Shown here one piece after another: positions 12,504 to 23,027 of a stretch of 64,000 nt of DNA; the first letter of the stretch is position 1, and every line of letters begins with the position of its first letter. Source of the DNA: Ceratorhiza oryzae-sativae (taxonomy: Eukaryota; Basidiomycota; Agaricomycetes; Cantharellales; Ceratobasidiaceae); the NCBI GenBank assembly GCA_030998015.1, contig JARWMV010000240.1:1116001-1180000 (forward strand), written 5' to 3'. Both the position numbers and the translations under genes were made by a program. Under the pieces are notes generated by a model. That model was not told the origin of the DNA and did no database searches. It saw only the letters and a list, made by a program, of their open reading frames with translations.

Positions 12504-15500
12504 ATGAGCAAAGAATTGAAAAAGTTAATTAAGTGGCCTGGGCGCTCCCGGCGACGCCCGGCCCCCACCGACGCGCCGGTCACGGGTGCTAACGAGACAC
12601 ACAATTCCGCATCGCCCAATGCCCCCGCCCCTCAACCTCCGCTCGGCCAAAACACCGAGACGCATTCATTCACCCCTACGCCACCTACTATCCCTCTTTC
12701 TGGTACCGAAGGCGCATCAGCGCTGACCCCTGGGCCTTCTGATGCGATCAGCCACGCCCAAACGCCTCAGGTCCCCCGTCCTATCCTTCAACCGCGCGTT
12801 TCTCCATATGGGGAATCTGGCATTGCTCAAGCCACCTGGAGTGGTCTGAAAGCACTTGCTGGAGCGCTGAAGAGATGTGGAGCAGAATTTGGGCCTCTTA
12901 CATCTGCAATGGAGGCGCTTGTTGTCTGTGTTGAGCGTTATGAGGTGATTCTGCCGAAACATCGAAATGACCATATAAATTTTTACACATTTCCTCTGTC
13001 TTAGCTAACAGCAGAAACGCAAGAAGAATACAGGTCACTCCGGGAGAGACTTGATTGGTATTTTCGCTGCCTTGCGGAAACCTTTGGGCAAGACATCCCA
13101 CCGAGTATGCGGCCGAGCATTGCCACTTTGACCAGGTAATGTGCGTTATCAACGTTCCTGATTGATCTGACCCTCGAGTCGAAGTGATTTGCAACAGGAA
13201 GTTGACTTGGTAGAGTTAAAGCAGAATCGAAGCAGAGTCGTTGGATATGTCCAGGCTCAAAAAGACACGGATGACATAATGCAAAGCTATCGTCGCATAC
13301 AAAATTTGGTGGAGAGGCTGACTGTATGTATTCTACGTTTTAATAATGTCCTAATATTGACTAAGGTGAATAGTTGAACGCCAATCTTAACGTCTGGATG
13401 CTGGTGGATGAGAATTCAACGGTGCGGCACTTACAGCTAGGATTATTGGTAGGTCCACTAACCCGCCAACTGAACAGCGCTCTCGCCTCGACAGATTGAA
13501 TCCCTCTCACGCAGCTTGGTACAATTCCAAAGAGGCAAATGCAATCTACCGGGACGAATGCACCCCTGAAACGCGTTTGCAAGTCCTCGAGCAGTTCCAA
13601 GTTTGGCGCAAGGACGGCAGCGCTGAAAAAATTTACTGGCTCAATGGGATGGCCGGTACCGGAAAAACGACATTATCCTTCACTCTCTGCAAGCAACTGA
13701 AATACGAAAACAAATTGGCCGCAAACTTCTTTTGTTCGCGGTTGCTTTCCACATGCCGTGATGCAACCTTGATTATCCCAACGATCGCTTATCAACTGGC
13801 GAACTATTCTTATCCATTTCGATATGCTCTGTCGAAAGTGCTTGACAAGCACCCAGACGCGCACACCCGTGCCATTTCTGAACAGTTTGAAACCCTACTC
13901 GCCGCTCCTTTCCGTGAAATTCGGGTGTCTTTCCCTGAAAACGCCATAATCGTCATCGAAGCACTCGACGAATGCGAAAACGCAAAGGAAATGGGAAGGA
14001 TATTAGACTTATTGTTCGACCGCATGGATGAGATTCCTATCAGGTTCTTCCTGACGAGTCGGCCGGAACCCGAGATACGCGAACGAATGGTCCGTCGTAC
14101 GGGGGATCGCAGGCGGTTCGAACTTCACCTCCACGACATCAGCGAGGCAATCGTGCAAGGAGATATACACAAATACTTGGAAGCTGGGCTCAGGGATGCA
14201 CAAATCTCTCCCAAAGATTTACAGATCTTGGTTAAGCGCTCTGGCTCTTTGTTCATCTATGCCGCTACAATTGTTCGATATGTTTCCGCTTTTAACTTCA
14301 AAAGAAGTTTCGAAAGGCTCCCACAAGTATTGAGCGCGGCTTCGTCATCTGAAGCTAGCGAAAAAGAGCTTGATGCACTGTACAACTTGATATTACTGCA
14401 AGCTGTCGAGGATTCTAGGCTGGAGAAATCCGAACGAGCAGAAATGTTGCGGATACTTTACACGATTATATGCGCAAGGGAGCCGATGACGGCACATACT
14501 TTATCAACTGTTCTTGGGCTCCACGGACCTACCTCAGTAGATACTGCCATAAACCCACTGCGCTCAGTATTGAATGTCCAGCCGGGCGATGAAGTGATCA
14601 CCACTCTCCACAAGTCGTTTTCTGACTATCTGTTCGACCAGAGTCGGTCCAAAGGCTTTTATTGTAATGCTTCAAGACACAACCAATTTATCGCCCATCA
14701 ATCCTTCAAACTCATCCAAGCGTCTCAGCCTTTTAACATCTGCCGTCTGGAATCGTCGTACACGTTGGATAAGGAGGTTCCAAATATTTCAGAGAAAGTC
14801 CAAAGATACGTTTCTAGAGGGTTGATTTATGCTTGCCAGTATTGGAGCGCCCATGTTCAATCGGCTATACCCTCAGATGATCTGTTGAAGGAGATAGATG
14901 ATGTTCTATCTAGGCGATTGCTTATATGGATGGAAATACTTAACTTGGCCGGTCGTCTCCCACACGGAGCCAGTTGGCTCTTCGATATCGTAAAATGGAT
15001 GAAGAAGGTGCGCACAAAGACCCCCGCTTAAACGATAATGTATTTATTATCGAGTAGAATTTTCCGAATAGTGCAGGCATCGACCTCGCCATGGACTCCT
15101 ATCAATTCGTGCATGAATATGCTTCTAGCCCTGCCGCACAAAGCACACCTCATATATATGTTTCCGCGCTAAGATTTTGGCCTAAGGCGAATCCCGTGTT
15201 TAAACGCTATTCGCGGTATTTTCAGAATTCGTTGTTTGGTTCTCCAAGTTCGAGTCATCCAAGCGCGATCCTTCCAGTCTATACTATCTGTCACCGTACC
15301 AGGAGCTTATCCCTCTCACCTGATGGGACTTTAGGGGTATCTGGATTTGAAACTGGAATGATTTACAAATGGAGCACTTTGCTCTCGGATGAAGGTACAC
15401 TTTTGAGTTTACAAAACACGGGTCCGATAAATTTGCTTCGAGAACGACTAGAGGGACACACACGCGCTGTATGTTCGGTCGCCTACTCTCCTGATGGCAG

Positions 15501-16800
15501 CCGTATTGCCTCGGGGTCTGAAGACCGGACGGTACGGGTTTGGGATGCTCGCACTGGTGATACAATCCTGGGGCCACTAGTGGCACACGCAAGCGCTGTA
15601 CGCTCGGTCATCTACTCTCCTGATGGTAACCGTATTGCCTCGGGGTCTGAAGACTGGGCGGTAAGGGTTTGGGATGCTCGCAATGGCGAGGCAATCCTGG
15701 GGCCACTAGTGGGACACACAAGCGCTGTATGCTCGGTTGCCTACTCTCCTGATGGTAACGATATCGCCTCGGGGTCTGAAGACCGGACGGTACGGGTTTG
15801 GGGTACTCACACTCGCAGTACAATCGTGGGGCCACTAGTGGGACACACAGGCACTGTATACTCAGTCGCATACTCTCCTGATGGTAACCGTATTGCCTCG
15901 GGGTCTGAAGATTGCACTATCCGGGTATGGAATGCTACCACTGGCGGTTCAAGATTGGCCCCGCTACTAGGACACAAAGGCGCTGTATACTCAGTCGCAT
16001 ACTCTCCTAATGGTGATTTTATTGCCTCGGGGTCTGAGGATTGCACTGTCCGGTTATGGGATGCTGCCACTGGCGATTCAAGAATGGCCCCGCTACTAGG
16101 ACACAAAGGCGCTGTATACTCAGTCGCATACTCTCCTAATGGTCCTTTTATTGCCTCGGGGTCTGAAGATCGCTCCGTTCGTTTGTGGGACGTGAGCACT
16201 CGACAACAAGTCGGAATGCCGATAGGGGATCACCAGGTTGTGCATTCCCTGAGGGATATACCACACATTGATACAGATCCACGATTGTGTCAATATGCTG
16301 CCCGATTTTGGGACACCAGAGGTGGCCAGCTAACCTATCTCGGAACAACCAGGCCAATCGCATCACACCAACAGGCCACCACAAATGATCGGGGTGAAGA
16401 GTTGGGAACGTCCTCTGACATTGTTTGCCCCAACTGTTTGGGTTTAGGCTACCGGTTTCCAAGCACAGTATGTATCAAGGATGCACTGGTTACACATAGT
16501 GGTACACATGTTGAACAGTCAAGAGCAAGCGCCCAACAAGTCCAGGTAGACGACGTGGATTTAGTATCTTCATCGATTGCTAAGGCCGCGCCGAAATTTT
16601 GCAGTTGGGCATTCGACCAAGATGGATGGATAGTTATGTGCACTTCCCAGCGTCTGTTGTGGGTTCCACCTGATGTGCGGGGCCGTATTCAGCATCGGCT
16701 AGATTCGTCTTCTATTCCTATTGAAGGGACCTTGCAGCTTGAAATTCAATCGATGCTCGTGGGAAAGAAATGGACGCTCTGCTATCGTGGCTCTAATTAA
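12504..16800 (+). CDS. NACHT-WD40 NLR-like protein
   Basis: Signal-transducing NTPase of the fungal NLR type. In order: a Pro/Ser/Thr-rich N-terminal region, a helical segment starting near LKALAGALKRCGAEFGPL, the NACHT module, a linker, and WD40 repeats. Walker A is GMAGTGKTT (about 13648-13674), Walker B is IIVIEALDECE (about 13948), and a sensor-like FFLTSRPEPEIRERM follows. Junctions include exon 1 ending 12944, exon 2 13005-13135, an acceptor near 13174, and a donor at 13422 with acceptor at ~13484. A 50-nt intron at 15008-15057 joins the NACHT exon (ending WMKK) to the WD40 exon. Six 43-residue WD repeats run from ~15450 to ~16220, followed by a C-terminal WAFDQDGW...WVPPDVRGRI motif seen in related proteins. 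Such proteins act in non-self recognition and cell death in some fungi; for this gene that is inference. Confidence 0.88.
15451..16224 (+). repeat. Six tandem 129-bp WD40 units
   Basis: Units start near 15451, 15580, 15709, 15838, 15967 and 16096, each 129 bp (43 residues) with core VAYSPDGNRIASGSEDxTVRVWD. The last two are almost identical at the DNA level over their first half, including silent positions, which points to recent duplication or gene conversion. Confidence 0.88.
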
Positions 16801-17513
16801 CTAACAGCCCATGGTTCGCTACGGGGCTCCGGAGAAGTGTATCTAATTGACGAATTAAACGACCTATTATTTGTTGCTGTCTGCCGCGCCGAAGATGAAA
16901 GTCGTCAATAGCTATAAACTGTTTTGTCGTGGATGCAGCTGAAACACGGGATTAGAAGGTAAAATTGTCCATGAAGTGCCTAGGATCATATAGGGGCGTA
17001 TATCGATTGGTTATATTTCAATGAATCGGGGCAAGCGGAGTACGTTAGTAACCTCGAATAATCGGATAAATGCGCTAGTGCATCGGAAGCGTGGACCCAT
17101 GTTCAATATGATAGCGTATGCATGCGCGAAAAGTAGGTCACCGGAATGGACAAACCAGTTGCAAGGTTTTGACGGTTGGCTCGTGCTTGGAAACTATTTT
17201 TTTTTGTGAAAATGCAGGAGGGTCGGATCGCGACTGCGCTGGGTAAATAAAACAGTTTTTAGAGTGAAAGCGGGCGCAACGTTCATTTACCCACATCTGT
17301 TGAAATCAAATGCATATATTTATAGAAATAAAACGTTCGTATACAAAAGAGTGTGAGTGTAAAGTAAAGATATAGTACGAGAGGGCACACGAGCGCCCTT
17401 GTTTATACCCCACGAATGCCTATGAGCCAGGCGTTCTCCTTACTGCGCATATACTGCGCATACACACATGACTCGGTTACGTGACTCGGTTCATTCCAGT
17501 ACATTCGTTATAT
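16801..17513. other. Convergent intergenic spacer
   Basis: Lies between the 3' ends of the NACHT-WD40 gene and the APA2-like gene. AT-rich in 17200-17350 with AATAAA-like stretches (for example AATAAAAC at 17247), consistent with polyadenylation signals. No gene seen. Confidence 0.5.
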
Positions 17514-18847
17514 TCATGTTGTCAAAGGCTCTTCCTCTTCCGCCGCCGCTTCAACCTTTGGCACCCCGACCTGAGACAAAAGTTCGACGACCCCCTTTGC
17601 CTGAATGGCCCTCATCTCAGCATCACTCTTGGCCAGCAGCATCCCAGCAAACCCAAGCGCATTGACGCTCAGCTGTTGTGGGGTATATGCAGGGTCCGTT
17701 TCCTTTCCCTCCTCATGTGTAGGATGCAAAACGTCCACAGTCGCCTCTCTCCTTCTTGGGATTAGATGCATATGTTCAGAAGTCAAAAGCACATTATAGC
17801 TCAGTTTCGTCCCCGATCCCGGCTCGGTGGAGTTCGCAGAGTAATATCGACGGATGTATCCGACGGCTTCGTCAAGGAGTCGGAGGAATGTACCTGTGAG
17901 TTTCTCGCCGAGTTGCTCGAGCGCTTGTTCGGAAAGGGGTTTTGAGCCTGTGATAGTCGACTTGGGAAGTTCGAGTTTTTGGACTAGGTGAACATAAGGG
18001 AGAGGCAGCGGGAATAGCTTGGCTACAGTTATTGTTGTTAGTTTTCCCCACCACTTCCAATCGGGTCGCAGACTCACTCTCATCCTCAATTTTCAACCTT
18101 TCAATGAAACGCTCAACCGGCGGTCTCCTCGCGTCCTCGTCCTCGTCCTCGTCCCATCCCCTTGTCCGCATGAGATAAATTGGATGTGCTTATGTGGCTG
18201 ACTTGCACCCGAGTCACTCCCGCAGTTATAAAATGCGAAGACTGGGGCTGAGGATTTTCGAGCCGCACGTACGAGTAGGTAGGCCTGTGTGAGATCGGGG
18301 GGTGAGAGCGGGGAGTCCTGTCCTCGGTATTCTGTGACCAGAACTTGTGGATAAAAATGCACAGAACAAAGTTAGGCGATAGCGAACCTTTTGTCACCAT
18401 CAAAAAGTGACCAGGGATCACGCTAAACTTGTTCAGCTATGCAACACGGACCAAGTCAATATCCGAGATTTCGCACATCGCATTTCGGTACGATACGCAC
18501 GCACAAGAATTACGTACTCGTCTCCATCCAATTCGTCTCTGAGTTCCCCAACATGAAGGTCTGGTACATATGGAGGCGCAAACGGATCGGGTTTATCGCG
18601 TTTCGCGAAATCGGGTGCTGGCAGTGGGTTTCTTCTGGAGGGCGGGACATATGCTTATCTCGAACTAGTAAAACGAGATCAGTCGAGCGAGAAGGGGAGA
18701 AAGAGTGAAAAGGATGCTTGCTTTGAACCCCTGCTCCTCAGTCTGATGCGTAGTTGAAGGATAAAATAGCAACGCCCCAGATGATTTTGCTCGATCGAAC
18801 TGGGCCGGGATGGCTGATATAACCTCGGGGTGCTTGAGGACTGCCAT
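17514..18847 (-). CDS. APA2: Diadenosine tetraphosphate phosphorylase (ATP adenylyltransferase), APA2-like
   Basis: Phosphorolytic cleavage of Ap4A to ADP and ATP, by a HIT-superfamily enzyme. Evidence in order: AKSSGALLFYPST near the N-terminus, FEISICPALQKKP, DKPDPFAPPYVPDLHVGEL, LLNKFSVIPGHFLMVTK, then FYNCGSDSGASQPHKHIQFI. The last contains the H-x-H-x-Q HIT-like site. The C-terminal SYNVLLTSEHMHLIPRR is diagnostic of the Apa1/Apa2 family. ATG is at 18847 and TGA at 17514-17516. Two oddities: the first intron appears to use a GC donor (AAA|GCAAGC, about 18707), and just after QKKP the frame shifts by one base near 18624, with homology continuing in the next frame. Either a sequence error or a real lesion could explain it; splicing cannot easily do so because no donor lies between. 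Confidence 0.85.
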
Positions 18848-19037
18848 TAATCTCGCACAAGAGGAGAATCTACGACGCAGCAGAAACAGTTTCGTCTATC
18901 TAGGATGTGAACCTGTCGTGGGAGATCAAAAGAGATCTTGTCCTTCCCTTTTGAGAAGCGAGATAGATGCGCGTAACCGCCTGGCGCTTTAACGAAAAGT
19001 AAACCTAACGACCATCACGACAAACACGTTCATCTTT

Positions 19038-20330
19038 ATGTCTTTCCAGAACAACCCAGCATGGTCTACAGCATCGCTCCAGGTACCAGAGATGGATGCC
19101 GAGCTGCCCATTATTCCACGTAAGTGCCTCGAAGCGCCTCGCACCCGGGTACCAACGATTATTGGATCCCAGAACAAATACCCGGTTCAGACGTCAACTA
19201 CTATCGCTTGACGTATAGCACGTTCTCTGCAATTGCCTGGTTTCTCGTCGTCTGTATGACACTGGTTCACCTATTTACTACAACTATCGAACATGTACCC
19301 GCACCTAAATTGACCCGCATCCTGAGCCTCTCGCGGACGCCGAAACCGTTACATGCGCCTCCACCTTGGCTTCCTCCCGCCCTGCATCCATTCTTCAAAC
19401 AAGCATGTACAATGCGCGCCAACAAAATTGTCGGAAATGCTGTGAAATATCTACAAACGGTGGCCCTGTTGGAACTTGCGCTCGCGATCAAGAACCGGTC
19501 GGTTCTAACAGCTTTGCAGATCACAAGTCGGACGTATACGGTATGGGGTGTCGTTGAAGCCTTTCCGACAGTGAGTTGGCCAGGGTTACGAAAGTGTTGA
19601 ATTTGATGTCGGAACTTGTGACAGACACGCTCGAATCCGTTTTACGCAGTTATGGTCTTGACTTGGTCCATTTCCGAGACTACGAGACATAGTTTAGATG
19701 CCTTGGATTCAGCTGGAATTCATATTGGGGTTTTCTCTTATCTTCGGTAAACCCTTACTCATTGACTCATCACTCACTTGTTTTCAACCCTTCACAAATA
19801 GGTATATCGTACTCGGCATCTTCTATCCTCTCGGTGCATTCTCCGAAGCAGCGCTCATCTTCTCTTCACTCCCAGACCTATCGCCCTCGGGTGGGAAATG
19901 GTCGATGCGCGATTACTTGCGTGGAGCATCGTTCGTGATGAGCAGATGGTCGTTGTACGAACTTGTGCGAGGTGCGGTGTACGTTTCGGGCAAACGAAGC
20001 TCGTACGAACTTTTTCGTGGGGCGCTCGTCGTGATGGGCAAACTCACCCGGTATGATCTGTTGAAAGGACTATATGTCGTGACCAGCAAATTGACCACAT
20101 ACGAGCTATTGCATGTCATAATTTTCGTCATTTGGGCACCTGGTACGTCTTACGTCTTATTTCTCGGCCCTTTGCAATTGAACCGATCCTAATGTTGGTG
20201 TCCAGGATTGTATATTGTTTATAGTTATGTGATCGTGCGACGTCACAAGAAGTCCAAAGAGTTGGAAGTACAGGTCAAGACGGGGAGCGGAGTAGCAGTC
20301 TTGCGAAAGCGCCGGGTCAGACAGGGCTGA
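19038..20330 (+). CDS. 3-hydroxyacyl-CoA dehydratase (PHS1/HACD) with repeat insertion
   Basis: ER membrane enzyme that dehydrates 3-hydroxyacyl-CoA in the third step of very-long-chain fatty-acid elongation. Exon 1 starts MSFQNNPAW and splices near 19118; the next exon runs from an acceptor near 19170 to 19570, and further exons start at ~19625 and ~19802. Family features: YYRLTYSTFSAIAWFL (first membrane helix), KYLQTVALLELALAI, TSRTYTVWGVVEAFP, TRSNPFYAVMVL, and YPLGAFSE, which holds the Tyr and Glu matching the catalytic Y149 and E156 of yeast Phs1. The usual EVIRYSFYA of helix four is changed to ETTRHSLDA. Between the lumenal loop and the last helix lie five 16-residue units where homologues have one. 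The product ends with a basic KR-rich cytosolic tail. Tandem with a canonical copy downstream. The frame is open throughout, but activity of this divergent form is uncertain. Confidence 0.82.
19896..20135 (+). repeat. Five in-frame 48-bp units encoding a 16-residue repeat
   Basis: Units at 19896, 19944, 19992, 20040 and 20088. Residue pattern K-x-[ST]-x-[YR]-[ED]-[LY]-x-[RK]-G-[AL]-x-x-V-x-x; examples KWSMRDYLRGASFVMS, RWSLYELVRGAVYVSG, KRSSYELFRGALVVMG, KLTRYDLLKGLYVVTS. The fifth leads into the native last helix (IIFVIWAPG). The neighbouring paralogue has one unit (QWSPYDLLRGIFFTIW), so this is an expansion of native sequence rather than an unrelated insertion. DNA identity between units is only moderate. 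Confidence 0.88.
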
Positions 20331-21390
20331 GAAGAGACATTTATTCTTGAATTTTGCTCGAGTGCGCGTTATTATAACTCTGGCTGCTTTGTCGCAATCT
20401 CTTGTGCTTTGGGATCATCTCACGGCAATTGGCTGCTATGTCAACACTTATATGTATATACAGCAGCAATAACAATATCCGTTTCTCGGAAAGGTCGAGG
20501 ATCACTTTCAATCGCTGGCCCGAAATATCCGTCATAACGCCATCGCCAGACACGAATGGAGGACAACTCGTATTGACCCTGGGCTGAGCCCGTTGGTATC
20601 TTTGTGATACCATACCGCTTTGCGATTAGACGTCGCTGTGTATCCGTGAGTTCTGAGAGACATGGGTAGGTCCGACGGCGGTACGAGGAAAAAAGTTTAA
20701 ATACGTTCAAGCGCCTTTCTCCTCCTCTCTGGGGTTGCCCGAGCGAGGGTCTTTAGGTCCCTCGGTGTATACTTCTTCACAACTCATTCAACGGCGCTGG
20801 TTGATTCTGAGCGTTAAACGATCGCGCAGTGCACAACTTAGGAGAATCGGCGCGGGGTGGGATTGGGAGAAGTAGCATGGGTGCACGTGTGGGTGTAAGG
20901 ATGCTGGTGAGAGAGATGGGCATCCACTATCATGTTCATACACTTGTAGACCTCGAGGTCCCGGGAGGGTTCATGGCGAAACGACCTGCCGACTCCTGAC
21001 ATCCGAGGCTGTGACCGAGACTCTCATTCCTAGCGCTACAGATATTTCCGCTCAGCCAGAGTGGCCTAGGCGCTCATCTGCGCGGTCGTCCAGATCCACT
21101 CAATCATATACGTCGACCGTGTTGGTGATCCACACGGCGACAGGTATGGTTTCCAGCGCCGCATACAGGCCATGGCTCGTGTCGCGTGTCGTGACTGTCA
21201 GAAGCATCCCGCTCGTCGCCGTTCAGGTGATGAGAGTACTGGAGGGATATCGCCATGGGAGATATGACAAGTCTCAGGCAGGGTGCGGTCACGAGACACT
21301 GAGTGGATACGTGTAATCGCTTGGCGCTTAGAGCACACATTCAACCGCTCAACGACGACCAGGATTGCTGTTTCTCATATACCTATATTA
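20331..21390. other. Intergenic region between the two HACD genes
   Basis: Contains a minus-strand open frame at 20441-20710 (89 codons, including LTDTQRRLIAKRYGITK) and a plus frame at 21011-21316. Neither resembles a family I know, and neither has obvious splice partners. TATA-like and polyadenylation signals are not clear. I do not call a gene here. Confidence 0.4.
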
Positions 21391-22443
21391 TGGCGCGGGA
21401 ACCGGAGATAAAAAAGAAGGACTACCCTTCCACCCAAGAGGCAAGCACTTTATAATACGATCTCGTTTGAACTAAATTAAATCGACGTGTCACTATGTTC
21501 AGGGCCAAAGCCAGCTGTCAAATATTACCTGATCGCCTATAATGTCATCTCAGCCATCGGCTGGTCCTCGTCCTCGCTACAACCGTAGCGCACTTGTTCA
21601 ACCTCACTCCTCAACCCCCGCCGTCCAGACTCGCAAGTCTCTTCAACGCCTCGCGAACACCCAAACCCCCACACTGGCTTCCCGCCTCAATCCACCCTCT
21701 TTTCAAACGAGCATGCACGTCATATGCGATCGGACGTGTGGGACCTATTGTACGGATCGTCCAGACCGGGCATTACTGGAAGTCATCCATGTGTTGTTGG
21801 GACTTGTCAGGAGCCCTTTGGTGACTACGGCTATGCAGGTTGCTAGTCGCATCTATTTGGTTTGGGGTGTGACAGAGTCCTTTTCTGCCGTGAGTATCTA
21901 GCGTGGTGTGAGGTCCAACGGGAAATTGAACGGGATACGGCATAGACACGCTCAAGTCCATTCTATGCGAGCATGGTCCTTGCATGGTCGATCACCGAGG
22001 TTATCAGGTACAGCTTTTATGCCTGTAACCTCGCTGGAAAGGAGCCTGGATTTTTGGTTTACCTTCGGTACGTTGATTCCAAGCCCAGGATTATCTGTAC
22101 TTGAACTCGCTGGCATAGATACACCACTTTTTATATCCTCTATCCTCTCGGCGCATCCTCCGAAGCTGCCCTTATCCTTTCGACCCTTCCCAATTCGTCT
22201 CCTTTGAGCGGGCAATGGTCCCCGTACGACCTGTTGCGTGGGATCTTCTTTACGATTTGGTGGCCCGGTGCGCCCATATTTTCACGAACCACACGCGGAC
22301 TTGGGATTGACCTTTTGCGAATAGGCCTTTACGTGATGTACACCTACATGATCAAGCAGCGTCGCAAGGTTCTTGGAGGTGGAAAGGCTCGCCAGGATGC
22401 CAAGAGCCGTTTGGAGATTTTGCAGGAGCGCAAGTCAAAGTAG
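21391..22443 (+). CDS. PHS1: Canonical 3-hydroxyacyl-CoA dehydratase paralogue with frame disruptions
   Basis: Second HACD gene. It keeps the canonical motifs better than its neighbour: YYLIAYNVISAIGW, LLEVIHVLLGLVRSPL, TTAMQVASRIYLVWGV, AWSITEVIRYSFYA, YPLGASSE (catalytic Tyr and Glu), FFTIWWPG and VMYTYMIKQRRKVLGG, then a Lys/Arg-rich tail. Introns near 21895-21950, 22069-22122 and 22267-22329 splice in phase. Two single-base deletions break the frame: near 21565 (between SAIGW and LVLATTV) and near 21768 (between RIVQT and ALLEVIH). The 5' end is uncertain; ATG 21391 opens a short exon (MAREPEIKKK) whose phase does not fit cleanly. PHS1 is essential in yeast and this copy looks like the true orthologue, so sequence error is as likely as pseudogenisation. 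Confidence 0.7.
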
Positions 22444-23027
22444 AGTCCAGCCGTGCCGTGGCTTTCAGTTTCGGATCTGTACATGGAAAACAAAAAGTAC
22501 ATAGAGCGGATTACTTGGGGTTTGATCATTGGCCTAAGCATGTCTAAGCCCGCGCATAGTTCGATCGCTTTGCTGTGAATGTTACAATCACCCCCCGACA
22601 AGACTGCTTCTCCCAATGTGACTCTGACTCTGGGCCTGACAACCACAGTGTGTATGCAGAAGCCACGCCCCGAAAACCCCAAAGCGTGAAATGTTTGGAA
22701 AGCGTTTGTTCAGGCTCCTATGCAGGCTGGCAAGGCAGGTGCAGGAGGTCGGATGAGAGCGGGAGGTACGTATTTCACTCTTGTTGAACGTGCCATTCGC
22801 CTGGGACACAGGCTCAAATGGAATGTAAATTGGTTGCGGGACCAGCACTCGATGTAATCGTCTAGGTAAGGGATCGATCGACGTAGCGTGCGCACCTCTG
22901 CCTCGATTATGTGATAAAAACAAGCCAAATATCGCCTTATTGGTCCCCCTCGTCGCTGAGATACAGCTGAAACCTGCGGGTACCACTCATATACTAACGT
23001 ACGAGATTATGGATACCAAACAGATTG
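22444..23027. other. Convergent intergenic spacer
   Basis: Lies between the 3' ends of the plus-strand HACD gene and the minus-strand F-box gene. A 132-codon minus-strand open frame (22588-22986) has Arg/Ser/His-rich random-looking composition and no recognisable motif; not called. Confidence 0.5.

Noticed and set aside
15008..15057. NACHT and WD40 parts at 12.5-16.8 kb as two separate genes
   Set aside because: A 50-nt GT-AG intron with matching phase links them, and the joined order matches known fungal NACHT-WD40 proteins.
15451..16224. CRISPR-like array because of regular 129-bp repeats
   Set aside because: The repeats are in-frame WD40 coding units in a eukaryotic gene.
20441..20710. 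Minus-strand 89-codon open frame between the HACD genes
   Set aside because: No known motif, no start context, and no splice partners; treated as chance.
22588..22986. 132-codon minus-strand open frame
   Set aside because: Composition rich in Arg, Ser and His with no domain; overlaps several open frames on the other strand, as expected by chance in GC-balanced DNA.
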